Source of the DNA: Martinezella rhizogenes
GTDB lineage: Bacteria; Pseudomonadota; Alphaproteobacteria; Rhizobiales; Rhizobiaceae
NCBI RefSeq assembly: GCF_027460065.1
Contig: NZ_JAPYZZ010000005.1
Coordinates: forward strand, 241,539 to 305,538
Reading direction: 5' to 3'
DNA: 64,000 bases
Shown here: positions 8,769 to 17,619 of the stretch, piece by piece
Layout of the letters: the number at the start of each line of letters is the position of its first letter
Numbering within the stretch: the stretch's first letter is position 1
The notes under the pieces: generated by a model
The model's input: the letters and a program-made list of their open reading frames with translations, nothing else
Told to the model about the DNA's origin: nothing
Databases searched by the model: none
Made by a program: the position numbers and the translations under genes

Positions 8769-9410
8769 ATGCGCGAAGCACTTATCGTCTGGGGCGGCTG
8801 GAGCGGCCACGAGCCACAGGAATGCGCCGCCATCGTCAAGGACATGCTGGAGGAAGACGGTTTCAAGGTCTATGTGGAGCACAGCACGGAAGCCTTTGCC
8901 GATCCCTCAGTGCATGATCTCAGCCTCGTGGTGCCGATCGTCACCATGTCGAAGATTGAGAAGGAAGAAATCAAGAACCTGACGGCGGCCGTCGAAAACG
9001 GCGTTGGCATTGCCGGCTTTCATGGCGGTGCGGGCGACAGCTTCCGCGAATGTGTGGAATATCAGTTCATGATCGGCGGCCAATGGGTCGCTCATCCCGG
9101 TAATATTATCGATTACACCGTCAACATCACCCGCCCCGACGATCCGCTGATGGAGGGGATTTCCGATTTTCCCTATACGTCGGAACAATATTACATGCAT
9201 GTCGACCCCTCGAACGAGGTTCTGGCGACAACGAAATTCACCGGCGACCATGCCTGGTGGATCGACGGCGTGGTGATGCCGGTCGTCTGGAAGCGCAAAT
9301 ACGGTAAGGGCCGCGTCTTTTATTCGGCGCTCGGCCATCAGGCCAAGGAATTTTCCGTGCCGCAGATGAAGACCATGTTCCGCCGCGGCGCCAACTGGGC
9401 GGCACGCTAA
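8769..9410 (+). CDS. ThuA-like domain protein (trehalose utilisation family)
   Basis: This 213-residue protein has the ThuA glutamine-amidotransferase-like fold. It shows EALIVWGGWSGHEPQECA at the N-terminus, the segment VGIAGFHGGAGDSFRE around residues 82-96, and FTGDHAWWIDGVVMPVVWKRKYGKGRVFYSALGHQAKEF towards the end (cited as landmarks at about 157-200). ThuA of Sinorhizobium acts with ThuB, a Gfo/Idh dehydrogenase, in trehalose and related sugar use through 3-keto intermediates. The partner here is the dehydrogenase immediately upstream. The start at 8769 has GGAGGAA. The role in the pathway is probable, but the precise reaction is not known to me. Confidence 0.88.
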   Translation: MREALIVWGGWSGHEPQECAAIVKDMLEEDGFKVYVEHSTEAFADPSVHDLSLVVPIVTMSKIEKEEIKNLTAAVENGVGIAGFHGGAGDSFRECVEYQFMIGGQWVAHPGNIIDYTVNITRPDDPLMEGISDFPYTSEQYYMHVDPSNEVLATTKFTGDHAWWIDGVVMPVVWKRKYGKGRVFYSALGHQAKEFSVPQMKTMFRRGANWAAR

Positions 9411-9422
9411 CGGTTGCAACGA

Positions 9423-9444
9423 GAGCGGCCCTGAAAGGCCGCTC
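9423..9444. terminator. Bidirectional terminator between convergent genes
   Basis: GAGCGGCC, a six-base loop, then GGCCGCTC forms a perfect 8-bp stem between the stop of the ThuA-like gene (9410) and the stop of the convergent amidase (9452). It is followed by a short TTCC on the plus strand, so its U-tract is weak. The position between convergent genes supports a terminator for both. Confidence 0.65.
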
Positions 9445-9451
9445 TTCCATC

Positions 9452-10813
9452 TCACCAGTCGCGGATAATTTCTTCCGCAGCCATCGCAACAGCCAGCAGA
9501 TGGTCATCCGTTCCATCCAGGCCCGAGAGCAGCAGGCCGACCGGCATTCCTGCCTCGCCGGTTCCGCAGGGAATAGACACGCCGCAGTGATCCAGGAAAT
9601 TGCCGATCTGGGTGTTGCGCAGCGTCTTCGCATTCATCGCGAAAAAGGCATCGTCATTTTCCACAAGCGGCGCGACCTTGGCCGCGACATGCGGCAAAGT
9701 CGGTGAAGCCAGAAGCTCGTCCCTGCCGATCATGGTGGAAAACGCCGCCGTCATCCGTTCGCGCGCCTCGACGATGGCGATATAGTCAGGCATGGAGATA
9801 TTCGCTCCGAGCCTTGTTCGCATGACCACGCGCGGGTCCATGCGCGCGGCTTCAGCACCTTCCAGCCGGGCTTTGTGCAGGGCAAAGGCTTCCGCCGTCA
9901 CCAGCGCCCCCTTTTCCCTGATGAGATCGAACAATTCCGAAAAGACCGGGAATGCCTGCCGCCGCACCGAAGCGCCGGCTCGGACCAGCCGCTCCACCGC
10001 CTGTTCAAATGCAGCAGCGACGCCCGGCTCGATGCCATCAAAAACCACCGTTTCCGGCACCACGAGCGACACGCCGGACAAAGGCATGCGCGCCAGATCC
10101 GCGGCCGTCCTGCCGCGCATGGCGGCATCCACCCAGACGGCGTCCTGCACGGTGCGGGTCAGCGGCCCGAGCGAATCGAGGCTTTTCGCCAGAGGATAAA
10201 CTCCGCGCATCGAATAGCGGCCACGGCTCGCCTTATATCCCACCACGCCATTGAAGGCGGCCGGAATGCGCACCGAACCGCCCGTATCCGTACCGATCGC
10301 CACCGGCACCAGACCGGCGGCGACGGCGACACCTGCGCCAGATGAAGAGCCGCCCGGCAGGCGATGGCCGTCCGTGGAAACAGGATTGCGCGGCGTACCG
10401 TAATGCGGGTTAATGCCGAGACCGGAAAAAGCGAACTCACTCATATTGGTGCGGCCGATGGAAACCATTCCGGCCTGCTTCAGCGCCGCCACCACATCCG
10501 CATCGCGGGACGCAGGCGCATCATCCGACAATACCTTCGATCCAGCGGTGGTAACCATGCCCTCGACATCGAACAGATCCTTCCAGGCCACCGGAATGCC
10601 ATCAAGCACGCCACAGGAACGGCCCTCGCGAATGCGTTTCGATGCACTTTCCGCCTCCGCCATGGCCCGCGCCGAGGTGAGGCTAACAAAGATCGCCTGG
10701 TCATCCTCTTTGCCGATCGCATCGAGCGTCTCCTCCGCCAAAGCGCGCGGATCGAGATGGCCGCTTTGCATAAGAACGGAAAGTTGCGCGATGTTTTTGC
10801 CTCGGTGAGCCAT
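9452..10813 (-). CDS. Amidase signature family hydrolase
   Basis: The 453-residue protein belongs to the amidase signature family, with the Ser-cisSer-Lys triad visible. Lys78 is in GIPVAWKDLFDVEG, the cis-Ser is near residue 157 in GGSSSGAGVAVAAG, and the nucleophilic Ser180 is in GTDTGGSVRIPAAF. The family includes acetamidase, indoleacetamide hydrolase, allophanate hydrolase and GatA. There is no gatB/gatC nearby, and the length is shorter than typical GatA (about 490), so a catabolic amidase is likelier. It stands alone between convergent and divergent neighbours, so its substrate cannot be inferred from context. No signal peptide is seen, so it is cytoplasmic. Confidence 0.93.
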   Translation of the reverse strand: MAHRGKNIAQLSVLMQSGHLDPRALAEETLDAIGKEDDQAIFVSLTSARAMAEAESASKRIREGRSCGVLDGIPVAWKDLFDVEGMVTTAGSKVLSDDAPASRDADVVAALKQAGMVSIGRTNMSEFAFSGLGINPHYGTPRNPVSTDGHRLPGGSSSGAGVAVAAGLVPVAIGTDTGGSVRIPAAFNGVVGYKASRGRYSMRGVYPLAKSLDSLGPLTRTVQDAVWVDAAMRGRTAADLARMPLSGVSLVVPETVVFDGIEPGVAAAFEQAVERLVRAGASVRRQAFPVFSELFDLIREKGALVTAEAFALHKARLEGAEAARMDPRVVMRTRLGANISMPDYIAIVEARERMTAAFSTMIGRDELLASPTLPHVAAKVAPLVENDDAFFAMNAKTLRNTQIGNFLDHCGVSIPCGTGEAGMPVGLLLSGLDGTDDHLLAVAMAAEEIIRDW

Positions 10814-11126
10814 GATGTCTTCCCTGAAACCCGCATGTCGCGCTCAACATGCCGTTTCTCGGCCACTTGGCAAGGCCAATCACCACAGCCATGGTCATCC
10901 GGGCGGTGCAAAATCCTGAGCCCGCGCTCCGTTTCCGGCAGGATGGTTTTTTCAACCGCAGATATATGCCCGTCGCGCCGCATATCAGCGACGACTATAA
11001 AAAGACGGATTAATTCTTAATCGCATCTAAACTTTGTTGAATTATTTAGCAGACACCGCCGAAATACATGCCCTATAAAAATTCCATAAAACAATCATAA
11101 CGCGACATCGCGGGGGACTATCGCGA
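10814..11126. other. Intergenic region with divergent promoters, nothing else seen
   Basis: These 313 bp separate the amidase and the GGDEF-EAL gene, which point away from each other. The right half (about 10990-11100) is AT-rich and probably holds the promoter of the c-di-GMP gene. I saw no convincing -35/-10 pair, operator, RNA gene or small reading frame. Confidence 0.5.
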
Positions 11127-13445
11127 ATGGAAGAGACTGCCTATCAGGGGACAGATAGACAGATTGAACCCGGCCAAACGCTTCGCTCAACGACGCAGCC
11201 GGAAATGGGCCGGTTTTCGCGGCGGCGCTCGCTCGCCAGCAAGATAACCCTGATATTCCTGGGTGGCGTGATCTTTTCCTACAGCATTGGCGCGCTTGTG
11301 GGCTGGTACATGTTCGTTGCCGCCGCCAGCGAGCAATGGCTCAATCAGGCCCGCGTCAATTCACAGATCGCCAGCGCCACGCTGCGCAGCATCTATACCT
11401 ATGTCAGCGTCACTGCCGATGCGGACGGGCAGGTCAACGGCATATTGACCGACAAGCCGATTGGCGACGACGGATCCATTCTCGTTACCGGTTTCAATCC
11501 CAGCGACGTTCTCGCCCTCATCGGCGCGCAGACGAAAAATGCCGTCTGGCTTTTCCGTTACGATGAGGACGATGCCGGTTTCAGGCAGATCGCCGCGGCC
11601 TTCGACAACGCCACTGACGACGACGAGAAACCGCTGGCCACCGATCCGATATTTTCGAGAGATGCCGTTGCCGCACGTTTTTCCACCGGTTTTGCCACCA
11701 TCGGCGAGTCCAGCCACTATATCGGTCTGCTGCCGATCATCAGCACGGAAACGAAGAAACCCATCGGTGCGGTCGCCGTCAGTATCGGCGGTTCGGATGC
11801 GCTTTATGGCGCGCAACGCAAGCTGATCTATAATTCGCTTGCCGCGCTGATCGTGGTCCTGACCGTCACCGGCGTACTTGTGACCGTCATTGCCCGGCAT
11901 TTCCTCAAACCTGTCCCGGCGCTGGTGCAGGCGACACTTCGAATTGCCCGGGAGGAAACCGATGTCGTCACACCCTTTCAGGAGCGACGGGACGAGATCG
12001 GCGACATGGCGACCGCCATCGAAACGTTGCGTGAGGCAGTTCTGGAACGCGGACGCCTGCGGCAGATACGCGATATGGCACAGCAGCTCGAACATATGGC
12101 GCATCACGATGCTCTGACCGGGCTGCCCAACCGCGTGCTGCTGATGAAGACGCTGGAGAACCGTCTCGAACATCTTTCCGCGTCAGGCCAACCGTTCAAT
12201 GTCATGCTGCTTGATCTCGACCGCTTCAAGGCCGTCAATGACACGCTGGGGCATGCCGCCGGCGATGCCCTGCTGGTGGCGGTAGCCTCGCGCATTTCTT
12301 CCGTGCTCGGTGAAAACGACATGGTGAGCCGCCTCGGCGGCGACGAATTCGCGATCATACAATCGACAAACGGCGACTTTGAGAGCGATGCGGCGATGCT
12401 TGCGGCCAGAGTAGTGCACGCGGTGTCCCGCAGCTTCAACCTCGAAGGTAGCGACATCAGCATCGATACCAGCATCGGCATCGCCTGCGCGCCGGGCAAC
12501 GGCACATCCGCCACACAGCTCCTGCAATATGCCGATCTCGGCCTTTACCGCGCGAAATCCATGGGCTGCGGTTATTTCGTCTTTTACGAGCCGGGCATGG
12601 ACATGGCGGCGAAGCACAAGCATGCGCTGGAAATAGACATGAAATCCGCGCTCGAAAACCAGGAATTCGAGCTGCACTACCAGCCCGTGGTCAATCTGCA
12701 GAGCGGCCGCATCGTCGCTTACGAGGCGCTGGCCCGCTGGCGGCACGGCAAGCTCGGCCTCATCACCCCGGACCGCTTCATCACGCTTGCCGAAGAGAAC
12801 AATTTCATCAAGCCTTTGGGCGAATGGGTGCTGGCGCAGGCCTGTACGGATGCGATGCATTGGCCCAGAGATATCCGGCTCGCCGTCAATCTGTCCGCGG
12901 TCCAGCTCTCCAATGACGATATCGTCCCTGTTGTCGACCGGGCGCTGGAAAAATCCGGCTTCCCGGCCGAGCGGCTGGAACTGGAAGTGACGGAAACCGC
13001 GATGCTGGAGCGTGACAGCAGTACGAAAGCGCTGAAATTGCTGAAGGAAAGAGGCGTCCGTTTAGCACTTGATGATTTCGGCACCGGTTATGCCGGGCTC
13101 AGCACGCTGACCCATGTCGCCTTCGACAAGATCAAGATCGACCGCGAATTCGTCTCCGGCCTGCCCACAAATCCCATGTGTTCGGCCATCGTCAACACCA
13201 TCATCGATATGGCCGAGCAGATCGGCCTGAAAGTGACCGCCGAGGGCGTTGAAAACATGGATCAGCTCGAGGCCCTCAAGCTTTCGGGATGCGATGAAGC
13301 GCAGGGCTATTATTTTGCCGAACCCGCGCCGCTTGCCCGGATCCTCAGGAACCGCGCCGTTATCTCGCCTGTCGCCAAGGATGAATACGGCGATGCCGGT
13401 CGGCCAGCACGCGACACCTATCACCCACCACAAAAAGCGATTTGA
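11127..13445 (+). CDS. Membrane-bound GGDEF-EAL protein with periplasmic sensor and HAMP
   Basis: This 772-residue inner-membrane c-di-GMP enzyme has a first membrane helix at about residues 40-65. A periplasmic sensor of roughly 170 residues follows, then a second helix near 230-255, a HAMP region (LKPVPALVQATLRIA) and a linker. The GGDEF domain has an intact GGDEF at 404-408, and the EAL domain has an intact EAL at 533-535. The position of the inhibitory RxxD I-site, five residues before GGDEF, reads GEND, so product inhibition through that site is not expected. EAL-domain metal motifs (LNLS-like AVNLSAVQL, LDDFGTGYAG, KIDREFV) look complete, so diguanylate cyclase and phosphodiesterase activity are both possible. 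Two GltI-like binding proteins follow, the first 30 bp downstream. Confidence 0.95.
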   Translation: MEETAYQGTDRQIEPGQTLRSTTQPEMGRFSRRRSLASKITLIFLGGVIFSYSIGALVGWYMFVAAASEQWLNQARVNSQIASATLRSIYTYVSVTADADGQVNGILTDKPIGDDGSILVTGFNPSDVLALIGAQTKNAVWLFRYDEDDAGFRQIAAAFDNATDDDEKPLATDPIFSRDAVAARFSTGFATIGESSHYIGLLPIISTETKKPIGAVAVSIGGSDALYGAQRKLIYNSLAALIVVLTVTGVLVTVIARHFLKPVPALVQATLRIAREETDVVTPFQERRDEIGDMATAIETLREAVLERGRLRQIRDMAQQLEHMAHHDALTGLPNRVLLMKTLENRLEHLSASGQPFNVMLLDLDRFKAVNDTLGHAAGDALLVAVASRISSVLGENDMVSRLGGDEFAIIQSTNGDFESDAAMLAARVVHAVSRSFNLEGSDISIDTSIGIACAPGNGTSATQLLQYADLGLYRAKSMGCGYFVFYEPGMDMAAKHKHALEIDMKSALENQEFELHYQPVVNLQSGRIVAYEALARWRHGKLGLITPDRFITLAEENNFIKPLGEWVLAQACTDAMHWPRDIRLAVNLSAVQLSNDDIVPVVDRALEKSGFPAERLELEVTETAMLERDSSTKALKLLKERGVRLALDDFGTGYAGLSTLTHVAFDKIKIDREFVSGLPTNPMCSAIVNTIIDMAEQIGLKVTAEGVENMDQLEALKLSGCDEAQGYYFAEPAPLARILRNRAVISPVAKDEYGDAGRPARDTYHPPQKAI

Positions 13446-13475
13446 GAAACCAGCCGCTGACCAAAAGGACATAAA

Positions 13476-14369
13476 ATGCGCCTTTCAGTATTTTGCCTTT
13501 TCCTCACATGCTTTACCCCTGTTACCACGCTGCAGGCCGCCGACGAAGGCGACACGCTTCAGCAGATTGCCAGAACCGCAAAAATCCGCATCGGCTATCG
13601 TGAGGCCGAACCGCCCTTTTCCTATCAATTGCCAAACGGCGAGGTTACCGGCTTCTCGACCGATCTCTGTCGGGCGATCAGCGAGGATATTCGTAGCAGG
13701 CTGAAGCTCGACAAGATCGAGCTCGAATATGTCAAGGCAACGCCCGCGACCCGCTTCATTCTTGTCCGCAGCGGCCAGATCGACATTGAATGCGCCGCCA
13801 CGACCAATAATAGCGAACGTCGCAAAACCGTCGATTTCTCCTATCCCAATTTCATGACCGCGACGCAGTTTCTCTCCCGCAAGCAGGACAATCTGAAAAA
13901 CCTTGCCGATCTCGCCGGGCGATCCGTCACATCCGCCTCCGGCACCGTCAACATCGAGCAGCTCAATGCCGTGAACCGGGCGAAGAACCTCAATATCTCT
14001 GTCATGCCGACCAAGACCAATGAGGAAGCCTTCGACCTCGTTGTTGCCGGCAAGGCCTCCGCCTTCGTGATGGACGGCATATTGCTGGCGGCGCTGGCGG
14101 CAACCTCGGAAAATCCGGACCTTTATGCACTCTCCGAGGAAACGCTCAGCGCCCCCGAACCCTATGGTCTGGTTTTCCGGCGGAACGACCCGGCGTTCAA
14201 GGCGGCGGTCAATGATAGTCTTCGGCATATCTACACCAGTTCGACCATTCACGGCCTTTATGAAAAATGGTTCACCAAACCCATTCCGCCGAATGGCATG
14301 AACCTGAACCTGCCGATGGCCGCTTCCCTGAAGCAGGCCTACGACAATCCGAGCGAATACCAGGACTGA
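13476..14369 (+). CDS. Periplasmic amino acid-binding protein, GltI-like (family 3)
   Basis: This 297-residue protein has a signal peptide ending near LQAADEG (about residue 20). The mature part resembles glutamate/aspartate-binding GltI: IGYREAEPPFSY near the start, IDIECAATTNNSERRKTVDFS (ligand loop, about residues 105-125), and the C-terminal FTKPIPPNGMNLNLPM that is characteristic of GltI. It begins 30 bp after the GGDEF-EAL gene and probably shares its transcript. No permease or ATPase gene is close. It could therefore serve as a ligand sensor for the periplasmic domain of the upstream protein, or supply a distant transporter. Confidence 0.9.
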   Translation: MRLSVFCLFLTCFTPVTTLQAADEGDTLQQIARTAKIRIGYREAEPPFSYQLPNGEVTGFSTDLCRAISEDIRSRLKLDKIELEYVKATPATRFILVRSGQIDIECAATTNNSERRKTVDFSYPNFMTATQFLSRKQDNLKNLADLAGRSVTSASGTVNIEQLNAVNRAKNLNISVMPTKTNEEAFDLVVAGKASAFVMDGILLAALAATSENPDLYALSEETLSAPEPYGLVFRRNDPAFKAAVNDSLRHIYTSSTIHGLYEKWFTKPIPPNGMNLNLPMAASLKQAYDNPSEYQD

Positions 14370-14440
14370 AAGCGCAAGACGCCGAACCGCATTGATTTGA
14401 TGAAGATGTTTTAACGGATTATTTTAGCTGGAGATGCGCG

Positions 14441-15343
14441 ATGCAGAGATCGACATTGTGGCTGTTGTTGTTTCTCTTGAGTTTTCTGCCTGTAGAGGCG
14501 GCCAGCGACAGCGCCCAACCGCCGACGCTTGAAACCATTGCCAGGACCGGCACGATCCGGCTCGGTTATGCCGATCGCAATATTCCCTTTTCCTATCTCG
14601 GCACCGGCCCGGAGCCGATCGGCTACAGCATCGAGCTGTGCCTGCGCGTTGCGGATTCCATCAAGAAAAAGCTAGCCCTTCCGGAACTGAAGGTCGAGTT
14701 CGTCAAGCGCACGCCCAGCAACCGCATCATGCTTCTCAACGACGGCACCATGGACATGGAATGCGTGGCGAGCACGAATACGGAAGAACGGCGCAAGGCC
14801 GTCTGGTTCTCCTACAGCCACTTCATCACCGGCACGCGTTATGTAGCGCTGAAATCAAGCGGTCTGAACACGGTCACCGACCTTGCCGGACGAACGGTGG
14901 TGGTAACGACGGGCACCATCAATATCAGCCAGCTCAACGTGCTCAATCGCAAACTGGGACTGAACATCGCCGTCCTGCAGAATGACAGCACGGAGGGCAG
15001 TTTCGACATGGTGACGGAAAACCGCGCCTCTGCCTTCGTCATGGACGATATCCTCCTGCGATCCTTCGTCGCCGAGACCGGCAGGCCGGAAGATTATGTC
15101 ATCTCGAACGAATATCTCGCCCCGCCACAGCCCTACGGCCTGATGTTGCGGCACGGCGATACCGGTTTCCGGGACGCCGTCAACGAAGCCCTGGGGCAGA
15201 TCTATGAAAGCGGCGAAATCGAGAAAATCTACGACAAATGGTTCAACGCGCCGATCCCGCCAAACGGCATCAACCTGAAACGTCCGCTGCCCGGGGATCT
15301 GGCAGAAGCATTTCGAAGACCCGTGGATACAACGGCGGAATAA
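14441..15343 (+). CDS. Periplasmic amino acid-binding protein, GltI-like paralogue
   Basis: The 300-residue protein is clearly a paralogue of the one upstream. It shares RLGYADRNIPFSY, MDMECVASTNTEERRKAVWFSYSHF and a C-terminal FNAPIPPNGINLKRPL. A Sec signal peptide covers about residues 1-20 (LLFLLSFLPVEAAS). The two copies lie 71 bp apart, which suggests an old tandem duplication, because they have diverged in most positions outside the ligand loop. It has no transporter partner nearby and ends at a strong bidirectional terminator. The ligand is probably an acidic or other amino acid, judged from family resemblance only. Confidence 0.9.
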   Translation: MQRSTLWLLLFLLSFLPVEAASDSAQPPTLETIARTGTIRLGYADRNIPFSYLGTGPEPIGYSIELCLRVADSIKKKLALPELKVEFVKRTPSNRIMLLNDGTMDMECVASTNTEERRKAVWFSYSHFITGTRYVALKSSGLNTVTDLAGRTVVVTTGTINISQLNVLNRKLGLNIAVLQNDSTEGSFDMVTENRASAFVMDDILLRSFVAETGRPEDYVISNEYLAPPQPYGLMLRHGDTGFRDAVNEALGQIYESGEIEKIYDKWFNAPIPPNGINLKRPLPGDLAEAFRRPVDTTAE

Positions 15344-15374
15344 AAAACGCCGCTCCAAGGTGGGCGGCGTTTTT
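15343..15374. terminator. Bidirectional intrinsic terminator
   Basis: AAAAACGCCG, a 12-nt loop, then CGGCGTTTTT forms a symmetric hairpin with A-tract and T-tract on either side, so it can stop transcription from both directions. It overlaps the last base of the second GltI-like gene and ends 10 bp before the stop of minE. Confidence 0.85.
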
Positions 15375-15384
15375 ATGAAATGCC

Positions 15385-15645
15385 TTATGCAGCGCGCAGA
15401 TCGGCGCCCAACGGGATTTCGACATCGATCTCCAATATGGAGAAATGCTCGTCGCGATCCATCTTCACATGCACACGGTCGCCATCGATTTGCACATGCC
15501 TGGCGATGACGGCTAGAATTTCTTCCCGGAGAACGGCGACGAGATCGGTTCCCGACGACGCCCTTTCGTGGGCGAGCAGCACCTGCAGGCGTTCACGCGC
15601 AAGCGGTGCCGACTTCTGTTTGCGGAAGATACTGAAGATGCTCAT
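15385..15645 (-). CDS. minE: Cell division topological specificity factor MinE
   Basis: This 86-residue MinE begins [14 protein letters not shown], the membrane-targeting N-terminus. The MinD-interacting, ATPase-stimulating segment follows at about residues 15-30 ([14 protein letters not shown]), then the dimerising beta domain ([22 protein letters not shown]). The ATG at 15645 overlaps the TGA of minD as ATGA, and AGGAGGG lies just upstream inside minD, so translation is coupled. MinE drives the pole-to-pole oscillation of MinCD that places FtsZ at mid-cell. The usual length in Rhizobiaceae is close to this. A longer frame to 15765 only reads through minD. Confidence 0.97.
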   Translation of the reverse strand: MSIFSIFRKQKSAPLARERLQVLLAHERASSGTDLVAVLREEILAVIARHVQIDGDRVHVKMDRDEHFSILEIDVEIPLGADLRAA

Positions 15646-16457
15646 GCAGCCCTCCTTGCGAAGATCTTGGAGAAGATGCCACGCTTCTCGCCCGGGATGA
15701 CGACCGGAATATCCTCGCCGGAGAGGCGGCGGGCGGCGTCGAAATAGGCCATGGCCGGCGCGCAACGGGCATCCGCCAGCGTGACGGGCGCACCGACGTT
15801 GGAAGCGCGCAGTACATCCGTGCTTTCGGGAATGATGCCGAGCAGCGGAATGGAGAGGATTTCCAGAACGTCATCCACCTTCAGCATGTCGCCGCGTTCG
15901 GCGCGGGCGGAATCGTAACGCGTCAGGAGCAGGTGCTTTTCCATGCGCTCGCCGCGTTCTGCTTTCAGCGTCTTGGAATCGAGCAGGCCGATGATGCGGT
16001 CGCTATCACGCACCGAAGATACTTCCGGATTGGTAACGACAACCGCCACATCCGCATGGCGCATGGCCAGCGTCGCGCCGCGTTCGATACCGGCCGGGCT
16101 GTCGCAGATCACCCAGTCGAAGTGCTTCTTCAACTCGTTGATGACCCATTCGACACCTTCCGGCGTCAGATTATCCTTGTCGCGCGTCTGCGAGGCGGGC
16201 AGAAGGAACAGCGTCTCGAGGCGCTTGTCGCGGATCAACGCCTGCGTCAGCTTGGCGTCGCCCTGGATGACGTTGACGAGATCGTAAACCACGCGGCGTT
16301 CAGCACCCATGACGAGATCGAGATTGCGCAGGCCGACATCAAAATCGACAACCACGACCTTCTCTTTGTTCTGCGCCAATGCGGCGCCAAGCGCTGCGGT
16401 CGAGGTGGTCTTGCCGACCCCGCCCTTGCCGGAAGTTACAACGACTACCTTCCCCAT
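15642..16457 (-). CDS. minD: Septum site-determining ATPase MinD
   Basis: This 271-residue membrane-associated ATPase carries the deviant Walker A KGGVGKTT at residues 11-18, with signature Lys11. A second motif is [13 protein letters not shown] and the switch region is [14 protein letters not shown]. The C-terminal amphipathic membrane helix reads [13 protein letters not shown]. The start at 16457 is preceded by AGGAGAG; a frame extended to 16535 overlaps minC and is not supported. The gene follows minC by 35 bp and overlaps minE by 4 bp. MinD recruits MinC to the membrane to block FtsZ assembly away from mid-cell. Confidence 0.98.
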   Translation of the reverse strand: MGKVVVVTSGKGGVGKTTSTAALGAALAQNKEKVVVVDFDVGLRNLDLVMGAERRVVYDLVNVIQGDAKLTQALIRDKRLETLFLLPASQTRDKDNLTPEGVEWVINELKKHFDWVICDSPAGIERGATLAMRHADVAVVVTNPEVSSVRDSDRIIGLLDSKTLKAERGERMEKHLLLTRYDSARAERGDMLKVDDVLEILSIPLLGIIPESTDVLRASNVGAPVTLADARCAPAMAYFDAARRLSGEDIPVVIPGEKRGIFSKIFARRAA

Positions 16458-16492
16458 ATGGCTCTCTCCTGTTCCTGTTCGTTTCTCTGTTA

Positions 16493-17221
16493 TCAGCCGA
16501 GTTTCGCGGCCTTGATCGTATCGTTTTCCAGCCACAGCTGGACGGGCTGGCCGCGCAGCTTGTCGTCAATGTCCTCGGCAACCTTGTAGACGCCATCGAT
16601 GGCCAGAAGCTCGGCCTCCAGCTTGCGGCAGAAGATGCGCGCCGAGACATTGCCGAGCGAACCGGCCATGGCCCGCCCGCGCAGCGCACCGTAAATATGC
16701 ACCGAACCGCCGGCGATGATTTCCGCACCCGAGGCGACCGACCCAATGACGGTGACATCGCCTTCGGGAAACATGATCGACTGACCGGAGCGCACCGGCT
16801 CGTTGATGACCAGAGACTGCACGACGGCCCGGACTTCGCCCGACGCACGCGGCTTATCTTCCTGTAAATCGGCAGCGGCAACGACCGGCTCCACCTCGAC
16901 ATCGGAAGCAGGTTTGCCACCCTTCAGCGACGGCGGCATGCCCGGCTCGATCATCGACGGACGAACACCCTCGATGCCCATGATGCCGACATTGCGTTCT
17001 CTCAGCGCCGCCAGCAGTTCCTTCAGGCCGGCCTTGTCGAGCGACAACTCCGACACATCGAGAACCACGGGGCGCGACAGGAAGAAACCGGCCGAACGGG
17101 CAGCCAGATCATCAAGCCTTTCCAGCCATTGATCGACCGGAGATTCGGGGGACAGGACGACCGCGAGGAAGGAGCGGCCTTTGATACGGATCGAACGCTG
17201 GTCTGTTAGCACTTTGGTCAT
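16493..17221 (-). CDS. minC: Septum site-determining protein MinC
   Basis: This 242-residue inhibitor of FtsZ polymerisation has an N-terminal domain from about residue 3 to 105. A proline- and charge-rich linker follows (about 105-140), then the C-terminal beta-helix from about 140 (NEPVRSGQSIMFPEGDVTVIGSVASGAEI) that binds MinD. The ATG at 17221 was taken; a TTG start at 17233 would add four residues, and neither has a strong ribosome binding site. It is the first gene of minCDE. A CtrA-type box (17264-17279) lies 43 bp upstream of the start, consistent with cell-cycle control of division genes in Alphaproteobacteria. Confidence 0.96.
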   Translation of the reverse strand: MTKVLTDQRSIRIKGRSFLAVVLSPESPVDQWLERLDDLAARSAGFFLSRPVVLDVSELSLDKAGLKELLAALRERNVGIMGIEGVRPSMIEPGMPPSLKGGKPASDVEVEPVVAAADLQEDKPRASGEVRAVVQSLVINEPVRSGQSIMFPEGDVTVIGSVASGAEIIAGGSVHIYGALRGRAMAGSLGNVSARIFCRKLEAELLAIDGVYKVAEDIDDKLRGQPVQLWLENDTIKAAKLG

Positions 17222-17263
17222 CTTGGTAAACAAATCGTTGACAATTAGGTACCTCGAATATGG

Positions 17264-17279
17264 TTAACAAATGGTTAAC
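17264..17279. promoter_or_regulatory. CtrA-type box upstream of minC
   Basis: The sequence reads TTAA, seven bases, TTAAC. This is the full-site consensus for the alphaproteobacterial cell-cycle regulator CtrA. Each half lies inside a TGGTTAAC octamer repeated with an 11-bp period (17261 and 17272). The distance to the minC start is 43 bp. The rest of the 398-bp gap from 17222 to 17619, which also precedes the divergent HAD gene, shows no other clear signal. Confidence 0.6.
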
Positions 17280-17619
17280 GCAGCCCCTGAAGCGATGAAT
17301 TCGTTAATAAAATTCCACTTCCAAAATCTTCATGCAAGACATTCAAAAAAGCCCATTAAGCCTTGAATTTAAGTCACTGCCTTGCAAAGGAAGACGCATG
17401 ATAGCAACGCATCCTTGCTGCAAGCTGACTCCTCCTTGAAGCAGGCCCCCTCCACCTCCCCTGCTCTCCCGGCTCGACTCGCAGGCATCACGCAGCGTCC
17501 GATTCTGGAACAACACTCAGGAGGCGATCATCTGCTTCCGACAGCCGAAAAGCGATTCCGTTATGCCTCTTGATGCTGTAGATACGGGCTGTACCCGAGA
17601 GTTCCAACGGAAGAATGAG

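Noticed and set aside
9452..10813. GatA subunit of the tRNA amidotransferase
   Set aside because: The protein is shorter than GatA, gatB and gatC are not adjacent, and the triad alone is shared by all amidase-signature enzymes.
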